A DNA stretch of 10,855 nucleotides. Origin: Pseudonocardiales bacterium (GTDB lineage Bacteria > Actinomycetota > Actinomycetes > Mycobacteriales > Jatrophihabitantaceae). A model generated the notes under the pieces. That model did not search any database and had not been told where the DNA came from. It worked only from the letters and a program-made list of their open reading frames with translations. Positions 1 to 6,595 of the stretch are shown one piece after another. Numbering within the stretch: position 1 is the stretch's first letter; every line of letters starts with the position of its first letter. Location of the stretch: positions 1-10,855 of the forward strand of contig JAVEEO010000193.1 of the NCBI GenBank assembly GCA_030840415.1, given 5' to 3'. The position numbers were made by a program, and so were the translations under genes.

Positions 1-1221
1 GTGCTGCGGCTGTGCGCCGAGCAGGGCCAGCCGGTGGTGGTGCAGGGCGGCATGACCGGGCTGGTGTCCGGCGGCGTGCCCGGCCCGGAGGAACTGGTGC
101 TGTCCACCGAACGGTTGGACGGTATCGGCGAGATCGACCAGGCCGCCGGCACGGTCACCGCCGGTGCCGGCGTGACGCTGGCCGACCTGCAGGACGAGGC
201 CGGCCGGCACGGGCTGATCGTCCCGATCGACCTGGCGTCCAAGGGCACCGCCACCATCGGTGGCTGCGTGGCGACCAATGCCGGCGGGGTGAACGTGGTC
301 GGCTACGGCATGACCCGCCAGCACGTCCGGTCGCTGCAGGTGGCGCTGGCCGACGGCCGGCTGCTGGAGCTGTCCACCTCGCTGGTCAAGGACAACGCCG
401 GCTTCGACCTCAAGCAGCTGTTCATCGGCAGCGAGGGCACCCTCGGGGTGGTGACGGCAGCCACCCTCGCGCTGCGCCAGGCGCCCCGGACCAGGACCGG
501 CGCGTTCTGCGCGGTGGCCGACGTGGCCGGCGCGCTGGAACTGCTGACCGCGATCAAGGCCCAGCTGCCCGGCATGCTGACCGCCTTCGAGGTGGTCTGG
601 GCCGACGCCTACGCGGTGCTCGACGGGCTGGACCTGCGGCTGCCGCTGCCGACCGGGCATCCGATCTACGTGCTGGCCGAGGTGCAGGGTGGCCGCCCGG
701 ACGCCGACGCCGAGGCGTTCCTGTCCTGCCTGGCCGGCGTCGAGCACCTGCTGCTGGACTCGGCGGTGGCTACCACGGCGGCCGAGCTGGCGGTGTTCTG
801 GCAGGCCCGCGAACGGATCCCGGGCGAGATCCTGCGGATGCAGCCGCTGTTCGGCTTCGACGTCAGCGTGCCGGGCCGGGCCCTGCAGGACTGCCTGGAG
901 CAGATGCGCGCCGAGCTGGTCCGGCAGTGGCCACAGGTCAAGCTGCTGGTGTTCGGGCACCTGGGGGACGACAACGTCCACATCGCGGTGGTGACCGGCG
1001 AGCAGACCCGCGAGCGCAAGGCCGAGGTCGAGCACATCGTCTACCGGTGCGTGGCCCGCAGCTCCGGCTCGATCTCGGCAGAGCACGGGATCGGCTTCGA
1101 GAAGCAGCCCTACCTCGGCTACACCCGCTCGCCGGACGAGGTGGAGCTGATGCGGTCGCTGAAGGCGCTGCTGGACCCGACCGGCATCCTGAATCGGGGA
1201 CGGGTGCTGCCTTGGCAATGA
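1..1221 (+). CDS. FAD-linked oxidase, D-2-hydroxyacid dehydrogenase (GlcD/D2HGDH) family, 5' truncated
   Basis: This flavoprotein probably oxidises a D-2-hydroxy acid (D-lactate, glycolate or 2-hydroxyglutarate type) to the 2-oxo acid. The FAD-binding PCMH domain fills residues 1-160, with GGMTGLVSGG near 16-25, IGGCVATNAGG at 87-97 and GSEGTLGVVT at 143-152. The C-terminal FAD-oxidase domain has GHLGDDNVH at 319-327, where the family usually has GHLGDGNLH, then EHGIG at 361-365 and the typical ending LDPTGILNRGRVLP. Family members are usually 450-480 residues and the frame is open at base 1, so about 50-60 N-terminal residues are missing. The GTG at base 1 is probably an internal codon. The aminotransferase gene follows 81 bp later in the same direction, so the product may feed it a 2-oxo acid; that link is inference. 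The family call is firm, the substrate is not. Confidence 0.9.
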   Translation: MLRLCAEQGQPVVVQGGMTGLVSGGVPGPEELVLSTERLDGIGEIDQAAGTVTAGAGVTLADLQDEAGRHGLIVPIDLASKGTATIGGCVATNAGGVNVVGYGMTRQHVRSLQVALADGRLLELSTSLVKDNAGFDLKQLFIGSEGTLGVVTAATLALRQAPRTRTGAFCAVADVAGALELLTAIKAQLPGMLTAFEVVWADAYAVLDGLDLRLPLPTGHPIYVLAEVQGGRPDADAEAFLSCLAGVEHLLLDSAVATTAAELAVFWQARERIPGEILRMQPLFGFDVSVPGRALQDCLEQMRAELVRQWPQVKLLVFGHLGDDNVHIAVVTGEQTRERKAEVEHIVYRCVARSSGSISAEHGIGFEKQPYLGYTRSPDEVELMRSLKALLDPTGILNRGRVLPWQ

Positions 1222-1302
1222 GCGAGGATCGCGGCAAACGCTGGCAGGCGAGGACGGCGGCCGCCGCACCCGAGGCCCGACCCCAGTCCCAGAGGAGCAT
1301 CG

Positions 1303-2457
1303 ATGGTTCGCATCGCTAACCCCACCGGCACGGCCCCCGCGGAGTCGGTGTTCGTCCGGATCCCGGCGGCCGCGGCCCGCCACGGCGCGGTCAACCTGGC
1401 CCAGGGCGTGTTCGACCACGGGCCGCCGGCGGAGGTGCTGGCGGCGCTGGCGGCGGTCGGCCAGGCCGGCGAGCACCAGTACGCGCCCAGCGCCGGGCAC
1501 CCGCTGCTGCGCGCGGCGCTGGCCCGCCGGTACGGCCCGCTGGATCCGGACACCGAGGTCACGGTGTGCGCCGGGGCGACCGAGGCCTACTACAGCACGA
1601 TCGCGGCGCTGATCGGCCCGGGCGACGAGGCGATCGTGGTGGAGCCGGCCTACGAGCAGTACGCCCCGGTCATCGCCGGACTCGGCGGCATTGTCCGGGC
1701 GATCCGGCTGACCGGTTCAACGGACCGGCTGGACGCCGCCGCGCTGGCCGCGGTGACGTCCCCGGCCACCCGGCTGATCGTGGTCAACAGCCCGTGGAAC
1801 CCGTTCGGGCGCTCGCTGGACGAGCAGGAGTGGCGCGCGGTGACCGAGCTGACCGAGCGGGGGATCGTGGTGGTCTCCGACGAGACCTACGAGCACCTCA
1901 ACCTCGACGGCCGCCCGCACCGCAGCGTGCTGGACCTGGTGGCAGATCCCGAGCTGCGGGTCAAGATCTCCTCGGCGTCGAAGACCCTGGCCGTCACCGG
2001 CTGGCGGGTCGGGTGGGCGATCGCCGGCCCCGGCCTGACCCGCCGGATCCGGGCCGCCCACCAGTTCGTCACGTTCTGCCCGCCGACGCCGTTGCAGTTG
2101 GCGGTCGCCCGGGTACTGGACGGCCCGGACTTCGACAACCTGGTGGTGGGCACCGCGGCCGGGATGGCCCAGCGGGTGCACTCCTTCGTCGACACGCTGA
2201 CCGGGCTGGGCCTGCCGGCGAGCACGCCCGACAGTGGCTTCTACGTGATCGCCGACGTCGGCGAGGACGCCACCGACTGGTGTGAGCGGATGGTGCTGGA
2301 CCAGGGCGTGGCCGGCCTGCCGCTGTCGGTGTTCTACACCGAGGTGGTGCCCGAGGTGGCGAACCTGGTGCGCTTCGCGCTGTGCAAGCAGCCGGCCACG
2401 CTCACCGAGGCCAGCCGCCGGTTGCGGTCCCGGCTCGACCCAGGGGCCACCGGATGA
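1303..2457 (+). CDS. PLP-dependent aminotransferase, class I/II
   Basis: This 384-residue fold-type I aminotransferase moves an amino group between an amino acid and a 2-oxo acid in the cytoplasm. Visible landmarks are GATEAYYSTI (91-100) of the cofactor phosphate site, NPFG with Asn166, SDETYE (192-197) with Asp193 and Tyr196 against the PLP ring, and SASKTLAVTGWRVGW with the Schiff-base lysine Lys227. Arg357 in NLVRFALCK is the likely substrate-carboxylate arginine. The overall pattern (NLAQGVFDHGPP near the N-terminus, YAPSAGHPLLR at 60-70) resembles kynurenine/methionine aminotransferase-like enzymes, but specificity cannot be read. The ATG start is supported by GAGGAG at 1292-1297, five bases upstream. 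Its last codons overlap the next gene by ATGA, so the two are translationally coupled. Confidence 0.92.
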   Translation: MVRIANPTGTAPAESVFVRIPAAAARHGAVNLAQGVFDHGPPAEVLAALAAVGQAGEHQYAPSAGHPLLRAALARRYGPLDPDTEVTVCAGATEAYYSTIAALIGPGDEAIVVEPAYEQYAPVIAGLGGIVRAIRLTGSTDRLDAAALAAVTSPATRLIVVNSPWNPFGRSLDEQEWRAVTELTERGIVVVSDETYEHLNLDGRPHRSVLDLVADPELRVKISSASKTLAVTGWRVGWAIAGPGLTRRIRAAHQFVTFCPPTPLQLAVARVLDGPDFDNLVVGTAAGMAQRVHSFVDTLTGLGLPASTPDSGFYVIADVGEDATDWCERMVLDQGVAGLPLSVFYTEVVPEVANLVRFALCKQPATLTEASRRLRSRLDPGATG

Positions 2458-3170
2458 CCGTGGTGCTGATCGCCGGCGGTTTCGGCTCGCTCGGCACCGC
2501 GATCGCCGGACGGGCCGAGCAGGCCGGGGCGAGCGTGGTGCGGACCGGCCGCCGTCCCGGGGCCGGCGGGTTGGCCCACGACGTGCGCGAGGAGGCCGAC
2601 TGGCGGCGGGTGGTCGACACCGTGCTGGAGCGGCACGGCCGCCTCGACGTGCTGGTCAACGCCGCCGGCGGGCTGGGCGACACCCCACAGGACGTGCTGT
2701 CGGCCACCCCGCAGGCCTGGCACGAACTGCTCGACAGCCACGTGGTCGGATCCTGGCTGGGCTGTCGCGAGCTGATCGGCCGGGCCTGGTCGCACCCGGT
2801 CTCGATCGTGAACCTGTCCTCGACCGCCGGCCAGTTGGCCACCCCGTCGATGGTCGCCTACGGGGCGATGAAGGCCGCCGTGCAGCACCTGACCACCTCG
2901 GTCGCGCTGTACTGCGCCCGGGCCGGCCTGCCGATCCGGTGCAACGCGGTGGCGCCCGCCCTGGTGGACGGCGGCATCCGCGACGACGTGTTGGCCACGG
3001 TGGCCGCCGACCGGGACGACGCGCTGACCCGCTACCTGTCCCGGGTGCCCAGCGGCCGGCTGGTCGACCCGGCCGAGGTCGCCGACACTGTCTGGCACCT
3101 GGCCGTCGGCGGTGGCCCCTCGCTGACCGGCCAGGTGGTCACGGTGGCCGGCGGCCTCGGGCTGTCCTAG
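2454..3170 (+). CDS. Short-chain dehydrogenase/reductase (SDR), classical type
   Basis: This 238-residue Rossmann-fold oxidoreductase should use NAD(P)H to reduce a ketone or oxidise an alcohol. The nucleotide loop is AGGFGSLG (7-14), a variant of TGxxxGxG. NAAGG follows at 69-73. The catalytic set is Asn120, Ser123 (in NLSSTAG), Tyr136 and Lys140 (YGAMK). The C-terminal part ends with the family-typical SLTGQVVTVAGGLGLS. The start is the ATG inside the ATGA overlap with the aminotransferase stop. It places the glycine-rich loop at the expected distance from the N-terminus, whereas an upstream in-frame ATG at 2382 would add 24 residues lying inside the previous gene. It is the last gene of the operon, and a strong hairpin follows. 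The substrate is unknown. Confidence 0.92.
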   Translation: MTVVLIAGGFGSLGTAIAGRAEQAGASVVRTGRRPGAGGLAHDVREEADWRRVVDTVLERHGRLDVLVNAAGGLGDTPQDVLSATPQAWHELLDSHVVGSWLGCRELIGRAWSHPVSIVNLSSTAGQLATPSMVAYGAMKAAVQHLTTSVALYCARAGLPIRCNAVAPALVDGGIRDDVLATVAADRDDALTRYLSRVPSGRLVDPAEVADTVWHLAVGGGPSLTGQVVTVAGGLGLS

Positions 3171-3195
3171 CAAAGCCCGGTTGGCCTGGACGAAA

Positions 3196-3239
3196 GAGCA
3201 CCGGCCCGCAGCTGCCAGGGCAACTGCGGGCCGGTGCTC
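3196..3239. terminator. Bidirectional hairpin terminator between convergent operons
   Basis: The arms GAGCACCGGCCCGCAG (3196-3211) and its exact reverse complement (3224-3239) form a perfect 16-bp stem with a 12-nt loop. The hairpin lies in the 126-bp gap between the SDR stop and the ahcY stop, which converge, so it can serve both. On the minus strand the stem is followed by TTTCG, a short T-run. On the plus strand there is no T-tract, as is common for actinobacterial terminators. Nothing else was seen in this gap. Confidence 0.85.
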
Positions 3240-3296
3240 GTCGTTCAGCGGCCGATCATGGCACCGGCCGCCGGACAGCGCGGTCGGTGCGCTCGA

Positions 3297-4757
3297 TCAG
3301 TAGCGGTAGTGGTCGGACTTGAACGGGCCCTCGACGTCGACGCCGAGGTACTCGGCCTGCACCTTGGTCAGCTCGGTCAGGTGCGCACCGACTGCCTCCA
3401 GGTGCAGCCGGGCGACCTTCTCGTCCAGGTGCTTGGGCAGCACGTAGACCTGGTTGTCGTACTCGCCCTGCTTGGTGTAGAGCTCGATCTGGGCCATGGT
3501 CTGGTTGGTGAACGAGTTCGACATCACGAAGCTCGGGTGACCGGTGGCGTTGCCCAGGTTGAGCAGCCGGCCCTCGGACAGCACGATGATCGCGTGGCCG
3601 TCCGGGAAGGTCCACTCGTGCACCTGGGGCTTGATCTCGGTCTTCTTGATGCCGGGAACCCGGGCCAGGCCGGCCATGTCGATCTCGGTATCGAAGTGGC
3701 CGACGTTGCCGACGATGGCGTTGTGCTTCATCTTGGCCATGTGGTCGACCATGATGATGTCGCGGCCACCGGTGGTGGTGATGAAGATGTCGGCCTCGGA
3801 CACCACGTCCTCGACCCGGACGACCTGCAGGCCGTCCATGGCCGCCTGCAGCGCGCAGATCGGGTCGATCTCGGTCACCACGACGCGGGCGCCCTGGCCG
3901 CGCAGCGAGTCGACCGCGCCCTTGCCGACGTCGCCGTAGCCGCAGATGACGGCGAGCTTGCCGGCCAGCATGACGTCGGTGCCACGGTTGATGCCGTCGA
4001 CGAGGGAGTGCCGGATGCCGTACTTGTTGTCGAACTTGGACTTGGTCACCGAGTCGTTGACGTTGATGGCCGGGAACAGCAGTTGGCCGTCGGCGGCGAG
4101 CTTGTAGAGCCGCTTGACGCCGTTGGTGGTCTCCTCGGTGACGCCCTTGATCTCGGCCGCGACCCGGGTGAAGCGCTGCTTGTCCCGGGCCAGGCTGTCG
4201 GTGAGGGTCTTGAGGATCTGCTGCAGTTCCTCGTGGTCGTCCTCCGACGGCTGCGGAACGGCGCCGGCGGCCTCGTACTCGACGCCCTTGTGCACCAGCA
4301 GGGTGGCGTCGCCGCCGTCGTCGACCATCATGTTCGGGCCGCGGCCGTTACCGAAGTCGAACAGCTGGTCGGTGCACCACCAGTACTCGGCCAGCGTCTC
4401 GCCCTTCCAGGCGAAGACGGGGGTGCCGGAAGGCTGCTCGGGGGTGCCGTTCGGGCCCACCACGACGGCGGCCGCAGCCTCGTCCTGGGTGGAGAAGATG
4501 TTGCAGGACACCCAGCGGACCTCGGCGCCGAGCGCGACCAGGGTCTCGATCAGCACCGCGGTCTGGATGGTCATGTGCAGCGAACCCGCGATGCGGGCAC
4601 CAGCCAGCGGCTGCGCGTCGGCGTACTCCTTGCGGATGGCCATCAGGCCGGGCATCTCGTGTTCGGCCAGCCGCATCTGGTGGCGGCCGTACTCCGCGAG
4701 CGAGATGTCGGCGATCGCGAAGTCCATACCGTTACGGTTCTGCAGTCGTGTGCTCAT
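3297..4757 (-). CDS. ahcY: Adenosylhomocysteinase (S-adenosyl-L-homocysteine hydrolase)
   Basis: AhcY splits S-adenosylhomocysteine into adenosine and homocysteine, removing the product inhibitor of methyltransferases and feeding methionine recycling. It is a cytoplasmic, NAD-containing tetramer in known members. The 486-residue frame is complete. It shows [13 protein letters not shown] (61-73), [14 protein letters not shown] (84-97), [20 protein letters not shown] (228-247), the NAD loop GYGDVGKG (273-280), [10 protein letters not shown] (351-360) and the C-terminal tail FKSDHYRY that reaches into the neighbouring subunit's NAD site. The roughly 40-residue insert near 165-205 is the long-form variety known from bacteria such as mycobacteria. 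The ATG start has GGAAGGA (plus-strand 4761-4767) three bases before it. The leader carries an SAH riboswitch with a terminator, so expression is probably induced by the enzyme's own substrate. Confidence 0.98.
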   Translation of the reverse strand: MSTRLQNRNGMDFAIADISLAEYGRHQMRLAEHEMPGLMAIRKEYADAQPLAGARIAGSLHMTIQTAVLIETLVALGAEVRWVSCNIFSTQDEAAAAVVVGPNGTPEQPSGTPVFAWKGETLAEYWWCTDQLFDFGNGRGPNMMVDDGGDATLLVHKGVEYEAAGAVPQPSEDDHEELQQILKTLTDSLARDKQRFTRVAAEIKGVTEETTNGVKRLYKLAADGQLLFPAINVNDSVTKSKFDNKYGIRHSLVDGINRGTDVMLAGKLAVICGYGDVGKGAVDSLRGQGARVVVTEIDPICALQAAMDGLQVVRVEDVVSEADIFITTTGGRDIIMVDHMAKMKHNAIVGNVGHFDTEIDMAGLARVPGIKKTEIKPQVHEWTFPDGHAIIVLSEGRLLNLGNATGHPSFVMSNSFTNQTMAQIELYTKQGEYDNQVYVLPKHLDEKVARLHLEAVGAHLTELTKVQAEYLGVDVEGPFKSDHYRY

Positions 4758-4843
4758 GGTTCCTTCCGGAGAGGAGGTGGTGGCCGGCGGTTTCCCGATC
4801 AGCGGGGGACGGCCCGGTCGATGACAACGTGTCGAGGAGGACG

Positions 4844-4874
4844 AACAAAGGGCACCTCCTCATGGGAGGCGCCC
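4844..4874 (-). terminator. Riboswitch-controlled intrinsic terminator (attenuator) before ahcY
   Basis: On the minus strand GGGCGCCTCC (4874-4865) pairs with GGAGGTGCCC (4859-4850) in a 10-bp stem with one G-T pair. The loop is CATGA, and the stem is followed by TTTGTT (4849-4844). The 5' arm contains the whole 3' strand of the aptamer pseudoknot (4872-4867) and part of the accessory hairpin, so ligand-bound aptamer and terminator cannot coexist. That arrangement predicts read-through into ahcY when SAH is bound. The gap from the end of the T-run to the ahcY start codon is 86 nt, including the GGAAGGA ribosome binding site. Confidence 0.8.
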
Positions 4875-4935
4875 GTGTCGTGATCACGGATCGAGCGTGG
4901 CGGATTCAGCATCCGTCGCAGCGCCTCTCGACCTG
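4867..4935 (-). promoter_or_regulatory. SAH riboswitch aptamer in the ahcY leader
   Basis: Read on the minus strand, P1 is TCGAG (4931-4927) with CTCGA (4895-4891). P2 is CGGAT (4915-4911) with ATCCG (4905-4901), loop GCTGA. An accessory hairpin is CCGTG (4889-4885) with CACGG (4877-4873). A pseudoknot pairs AGGCGC (4926-4921), immediately after P1, with GCGCCT (4872-4867). The segment AGGCGCTGCGACGG matches the SAH-riboswitch core I remember (AGGAGCGCUGCRAC), and CCACGCTCG resembles CCAGGCUCG with one change. Topology, core and position before the SAH hydrolase gene all agree with this class, whose known members switch ahcY on. I could not run a covariance-model search. Confidence 0.85.
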
Positions 4936-4961
4936 GACCGCGCCACGTTCGGCGCGCCCCT

Positions 4962-4989
4962 ACTTTAACACGGCGACGCGGCTGGACAA
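4962..4989 (-). promoter_or_regulatory. Probable ahcY promoter
   Basis: On the minus strand TTGTCC (4989-4984) and TAAAGT (4967-4962) are separated by 16 bp and resemble housekeeping -35 and -10 boxes. Transcription would start near 4953-4956, giving a leader of about 200 nt. That leader begins with a small hairpin (CGCGCC with GGCGCG, 4956-4951 and 4944-4939) just ahead of the riboswitch. The -35 box sits in the palindrome ACAATTGT (4986-4993), a possible operator. The AT-rich patch stands out against its GC-rich surroundings. Confidence 0.6.
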
Positions 4990-5053
4990 TTGTTCGAGCA
5001 TGCGGCCGGAGCACCCCGGGACCGAGCACGGATCAGGACGCGGGGGTGCGCAG

Positions 5054-6187
5054 GTGCGGGCACTGGTGGTCGAGCAGGGGTACAGCCGGGGCGCGCTGGC
5101 AGCGGTCCGGGCCCTGGACCAGGCCGGCTGGCAGGTGGGGGTGGGCGCGCCGGGCGGCCGTGGCCTGGCCGCGGCCTCGCGGTCCTGTGCCCGCCGGCAC
5201 CCGGTGCCGGCCGCCCATGCCGACCAGCCGGCGTTCCTGGCCGCGGTGGCCCGGGCGGTGCGCGAGGGCGGCTACCAGGTGGTCTTCGGCGCCGGCGAGG
5301 CCGAGGTGCTCACCCTGTCCGAGCACCGGGACGCGGTGCCGGCGGTGGTGCCGCACGCCGACCACGCCGCGGTGCTGAACGCCCTGGACAAGGCCCGGCT
5401 GGCCGAGGCCGCGGTAGCCGCCGGCTTCGAGGTGCCCCGGGTGCTCTCGCCCGGCACCCTCACCGACGAGTCCCGCCCGGTGGTGGTCAAGGCGCGGCTG
5501 CACGCCCGGCCCGGGCATGCCGGGTCGCCGCCCCGGATCGACACCACCGTGGTGGTCGGCGCCACCGCCACCCGCCGCCGGGTCGCCGAGATCGCCGCCC
5601 TGGGCGGCGAGGCCCAGGTGCAGGAGTTCGTCGCCGGCCGGCTGGTGGCCTACGCGGCCGTCACCACCGCCGACGGCCGGGTCGTCGCGCAGTCGCTGCA
5701 GGTCGCCTCCCGGGTCTGGCCGCCCGGCGCCGGGGCCAGCTGCCGGGCGGTCAGCGTGCCGGTCGAGGCCGGGCTGGCCGAGCGCGCCGTGGCCCTGCTC
5801 GCCGCCCTGGGCTGGTTCGGTCTGGCCGAACTGCAGTTCCTGGTGCCCGAGGACGGCCGGCCCCGACTGATCGACCTGAACGGCCGGTTCTACGGCTCGC
5901 TGGCGCTGGCGGTGGCCGCCGGGGCGAACCTGCCGGCGGCCTGGGCGGCACTGGCCACCGGCCGGCTCGCTGCCAGTGAGCCGGCACCGGTCACCGCCGC
6001 CGCCGGGGTGCGCTACTGCTGGTGGGAGGGCGAGCTGCGCCGGGCGGTGCGTGAGCGCCGCGGCGGCCTGGTCCGGGACCTGGCCGGGGCGCTGGGTGCC
6101 GGCATCGGCGCGGTGCACAGCATCGGGCGCTGGCGCGACCCGGCACCGGCCGTGGTGCAGCTGCGGCGGTTGCTCGCCGACCGCTGA
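5054..6187 (+). CDS. ATP-grasp domain protein (carbamoyl-phosphate-synthase-like ligase)
   Basis: This 377-residue protein belongs to the ATP-grasp superfamily, which joins a carboxylate, via an acyl phosphate, to an amine or thiol. The N-terminal pre-ATP-grasp part has QGYSRGALAAVRALDQAGW (8-26). The ATP-binding region starts at DKARLAEAAVAAGFEVPRV (112-130). Lys146 in PVVVKAR and QEFVAGRLVAY (190-200) match the nucleotide-clamping strands. Glu259 in LAELQF and Asp274/Asn276 in LIDLNGRFYGS match the metal ligands, although the family more often has ExNxR. The GTG at 5054 was chosen because the conserved fold begins there; G-rich bases (5041-5046) may act as a weak ribosome binding site. An in-frame ATG at 5000 would add 18 unconserved-looking residues. 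It runs divergently from ahcY. Its substrate is unknown and no obvious partner gene is adjacent. Confidence 0.85.
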   Translation: MRALVVEQGYSRGALAAVRALDQAGWQVGVGAPGGRGLAAASRSCARRHPVPAAHADQPAFLAAVARAVREGGYQVVFGAGEAEVLTLSEHRDAVPAVVPHADHAAVLNALDKARLAEAAVAAGFEVPRVLSPGTLTDESRPVVVKARLHARPGHAGSPPRIDTTVVVGATATRRRVAEIAALGGEAQVQEFVAGRLVAYAAVTTADGRVVAQSLQVASRVWPPGAGASCRAVSVPVEAGLAERAVALLAALGWFGLAELQFLVPEDGRPRLIDLNGRFYGSLALAVAAGANLPAAWAALATGRLAASEPAPVTAAAGVRYCWWEGELRRAVRERRGGLVRDLAGALGAGIGAVHSIGRWRDPAPAVVQLRRLLADR

Positions 6188-6213
6188 GCAACCCCCAACG
6201 CCCGCGGACCAGG

Positions 6214-6219
6214 GATAAT
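6214..6219 (+). promoter_or_regulatory. Possible -10 box for the small gene at 6245
   Basis: GATAAT resembles a -10 element and lies 27 bp after the ATP-grasp stop. It would start a transcript near 6226 with GAGGGAG and an ATG following. No convincing -35 box was found at the right distance, so transcription from the ATP-grasp gene is an equally good explanation. Confidence 0.3.
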
Positions 6220-6244
6220 GGGCGGTGACGAGGGAGTTGATGCC

Positions 6245-6508
6245 ATGCGCGGCGACAGCGTGGAGATCGTTATCGATACCGGCGAGGGCAGCCGGACCTA
6301 CACCATCACCGCCACCCGGGCCGGCCGCCGGGTCGAGGTCAGCCATGGCCGCGGCCTGGTCGAGGTCACCGAGGTCACCCGCGGCGGCACTCCGGTACGG
6401 ACCGCCCGGTTCATGAGCGGCCGGGTGATCGCGGTGGTGGAGCACCCCGCCGCCGACGCGGCACTGTCCGACGACTCGTCGGTCACCCCGCTGCACCGTC
6501 CCGCCTAG
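6245..6508 (+). CDS. Hypothetical protein, 87 residues
   Basis: I do not recognise this family. The product is small and soluble, without a signal peptide or membrane segment. Alternating residues (VEIVIDTGEG, RTYTITATRAG, RRVEVSHGRG, LVEVTEVTRGG, ARFMSGRVIAVVEH) suggest an all-beta fold of about six strands joined by glycine turns. The last 20 residues look disordered. The ATG at 6245 is preferred because GAGGGAG (6230-6236) lies eight bases before it; an in-frame ATG at 6218 would place that motif inside the gene. It lies 57 bp after the ATP-grasp gene and about 90 bp before rtcB, all in one direction. Codon use looks like the neighbours', which supports a real gene. Confidence 0.65.
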   Translation: MRGDSVEIVIDTGEGSRTYTITATRAGRRVEVSHGRGLVEVTEVTRGGTPVRTARFMSGRVIAVVEHPAADAALSDDSSVTPLHRPA

Positions 6509-6595
6509 GCCTGGCGCGCCCCACCTCCAGCAGCCGCACGGCGGTAACCAGCGGCAGCCGGGTAATCGGATGACAGCGCCAGCACAATGGTGATC

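Noticed and set aside
1218..1319. A 33-codon frame starting in an ATGA overlap with the dehydrogenase stop and ending inside the aminotransferase start
   Set aside because: The predicted peptide is low-complexity (Ala, Arg, Pro), has no recognisable motif, and spans the ribosome binding site of the next gene. It is most likely chance in GC-rich DNA.
4804..4863. Possible leader peptide starting at ATG in the terminator loop ([15 protein letters not shown] on the minus strand)
   Set aside because: Its only start lies within the terminator hairpin, no ribosome binding site precedes it, and the frame runs on without regulatory codons. The riboswitch explains the leader better.
3234..4883. Long open frame of 549 codons on the plus strand across ahcY
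   Set aside because: It is antisense to a complete, highly conserved ahcY. Its product is rich in Val, Gly, Asp, His and Leu, the usual result of reading GC-rich genes backwards.
5000..5053. Upstream in-frame ATG for the ATP-grasp protein
   Set aside because: The extra 18 residues (MRPEHPGTEHGSGRGGAQ) do not look like part of the fold, there is no ribosome binding site, and the ATG lies close to the ahcY promoter. It cannot be excluded.
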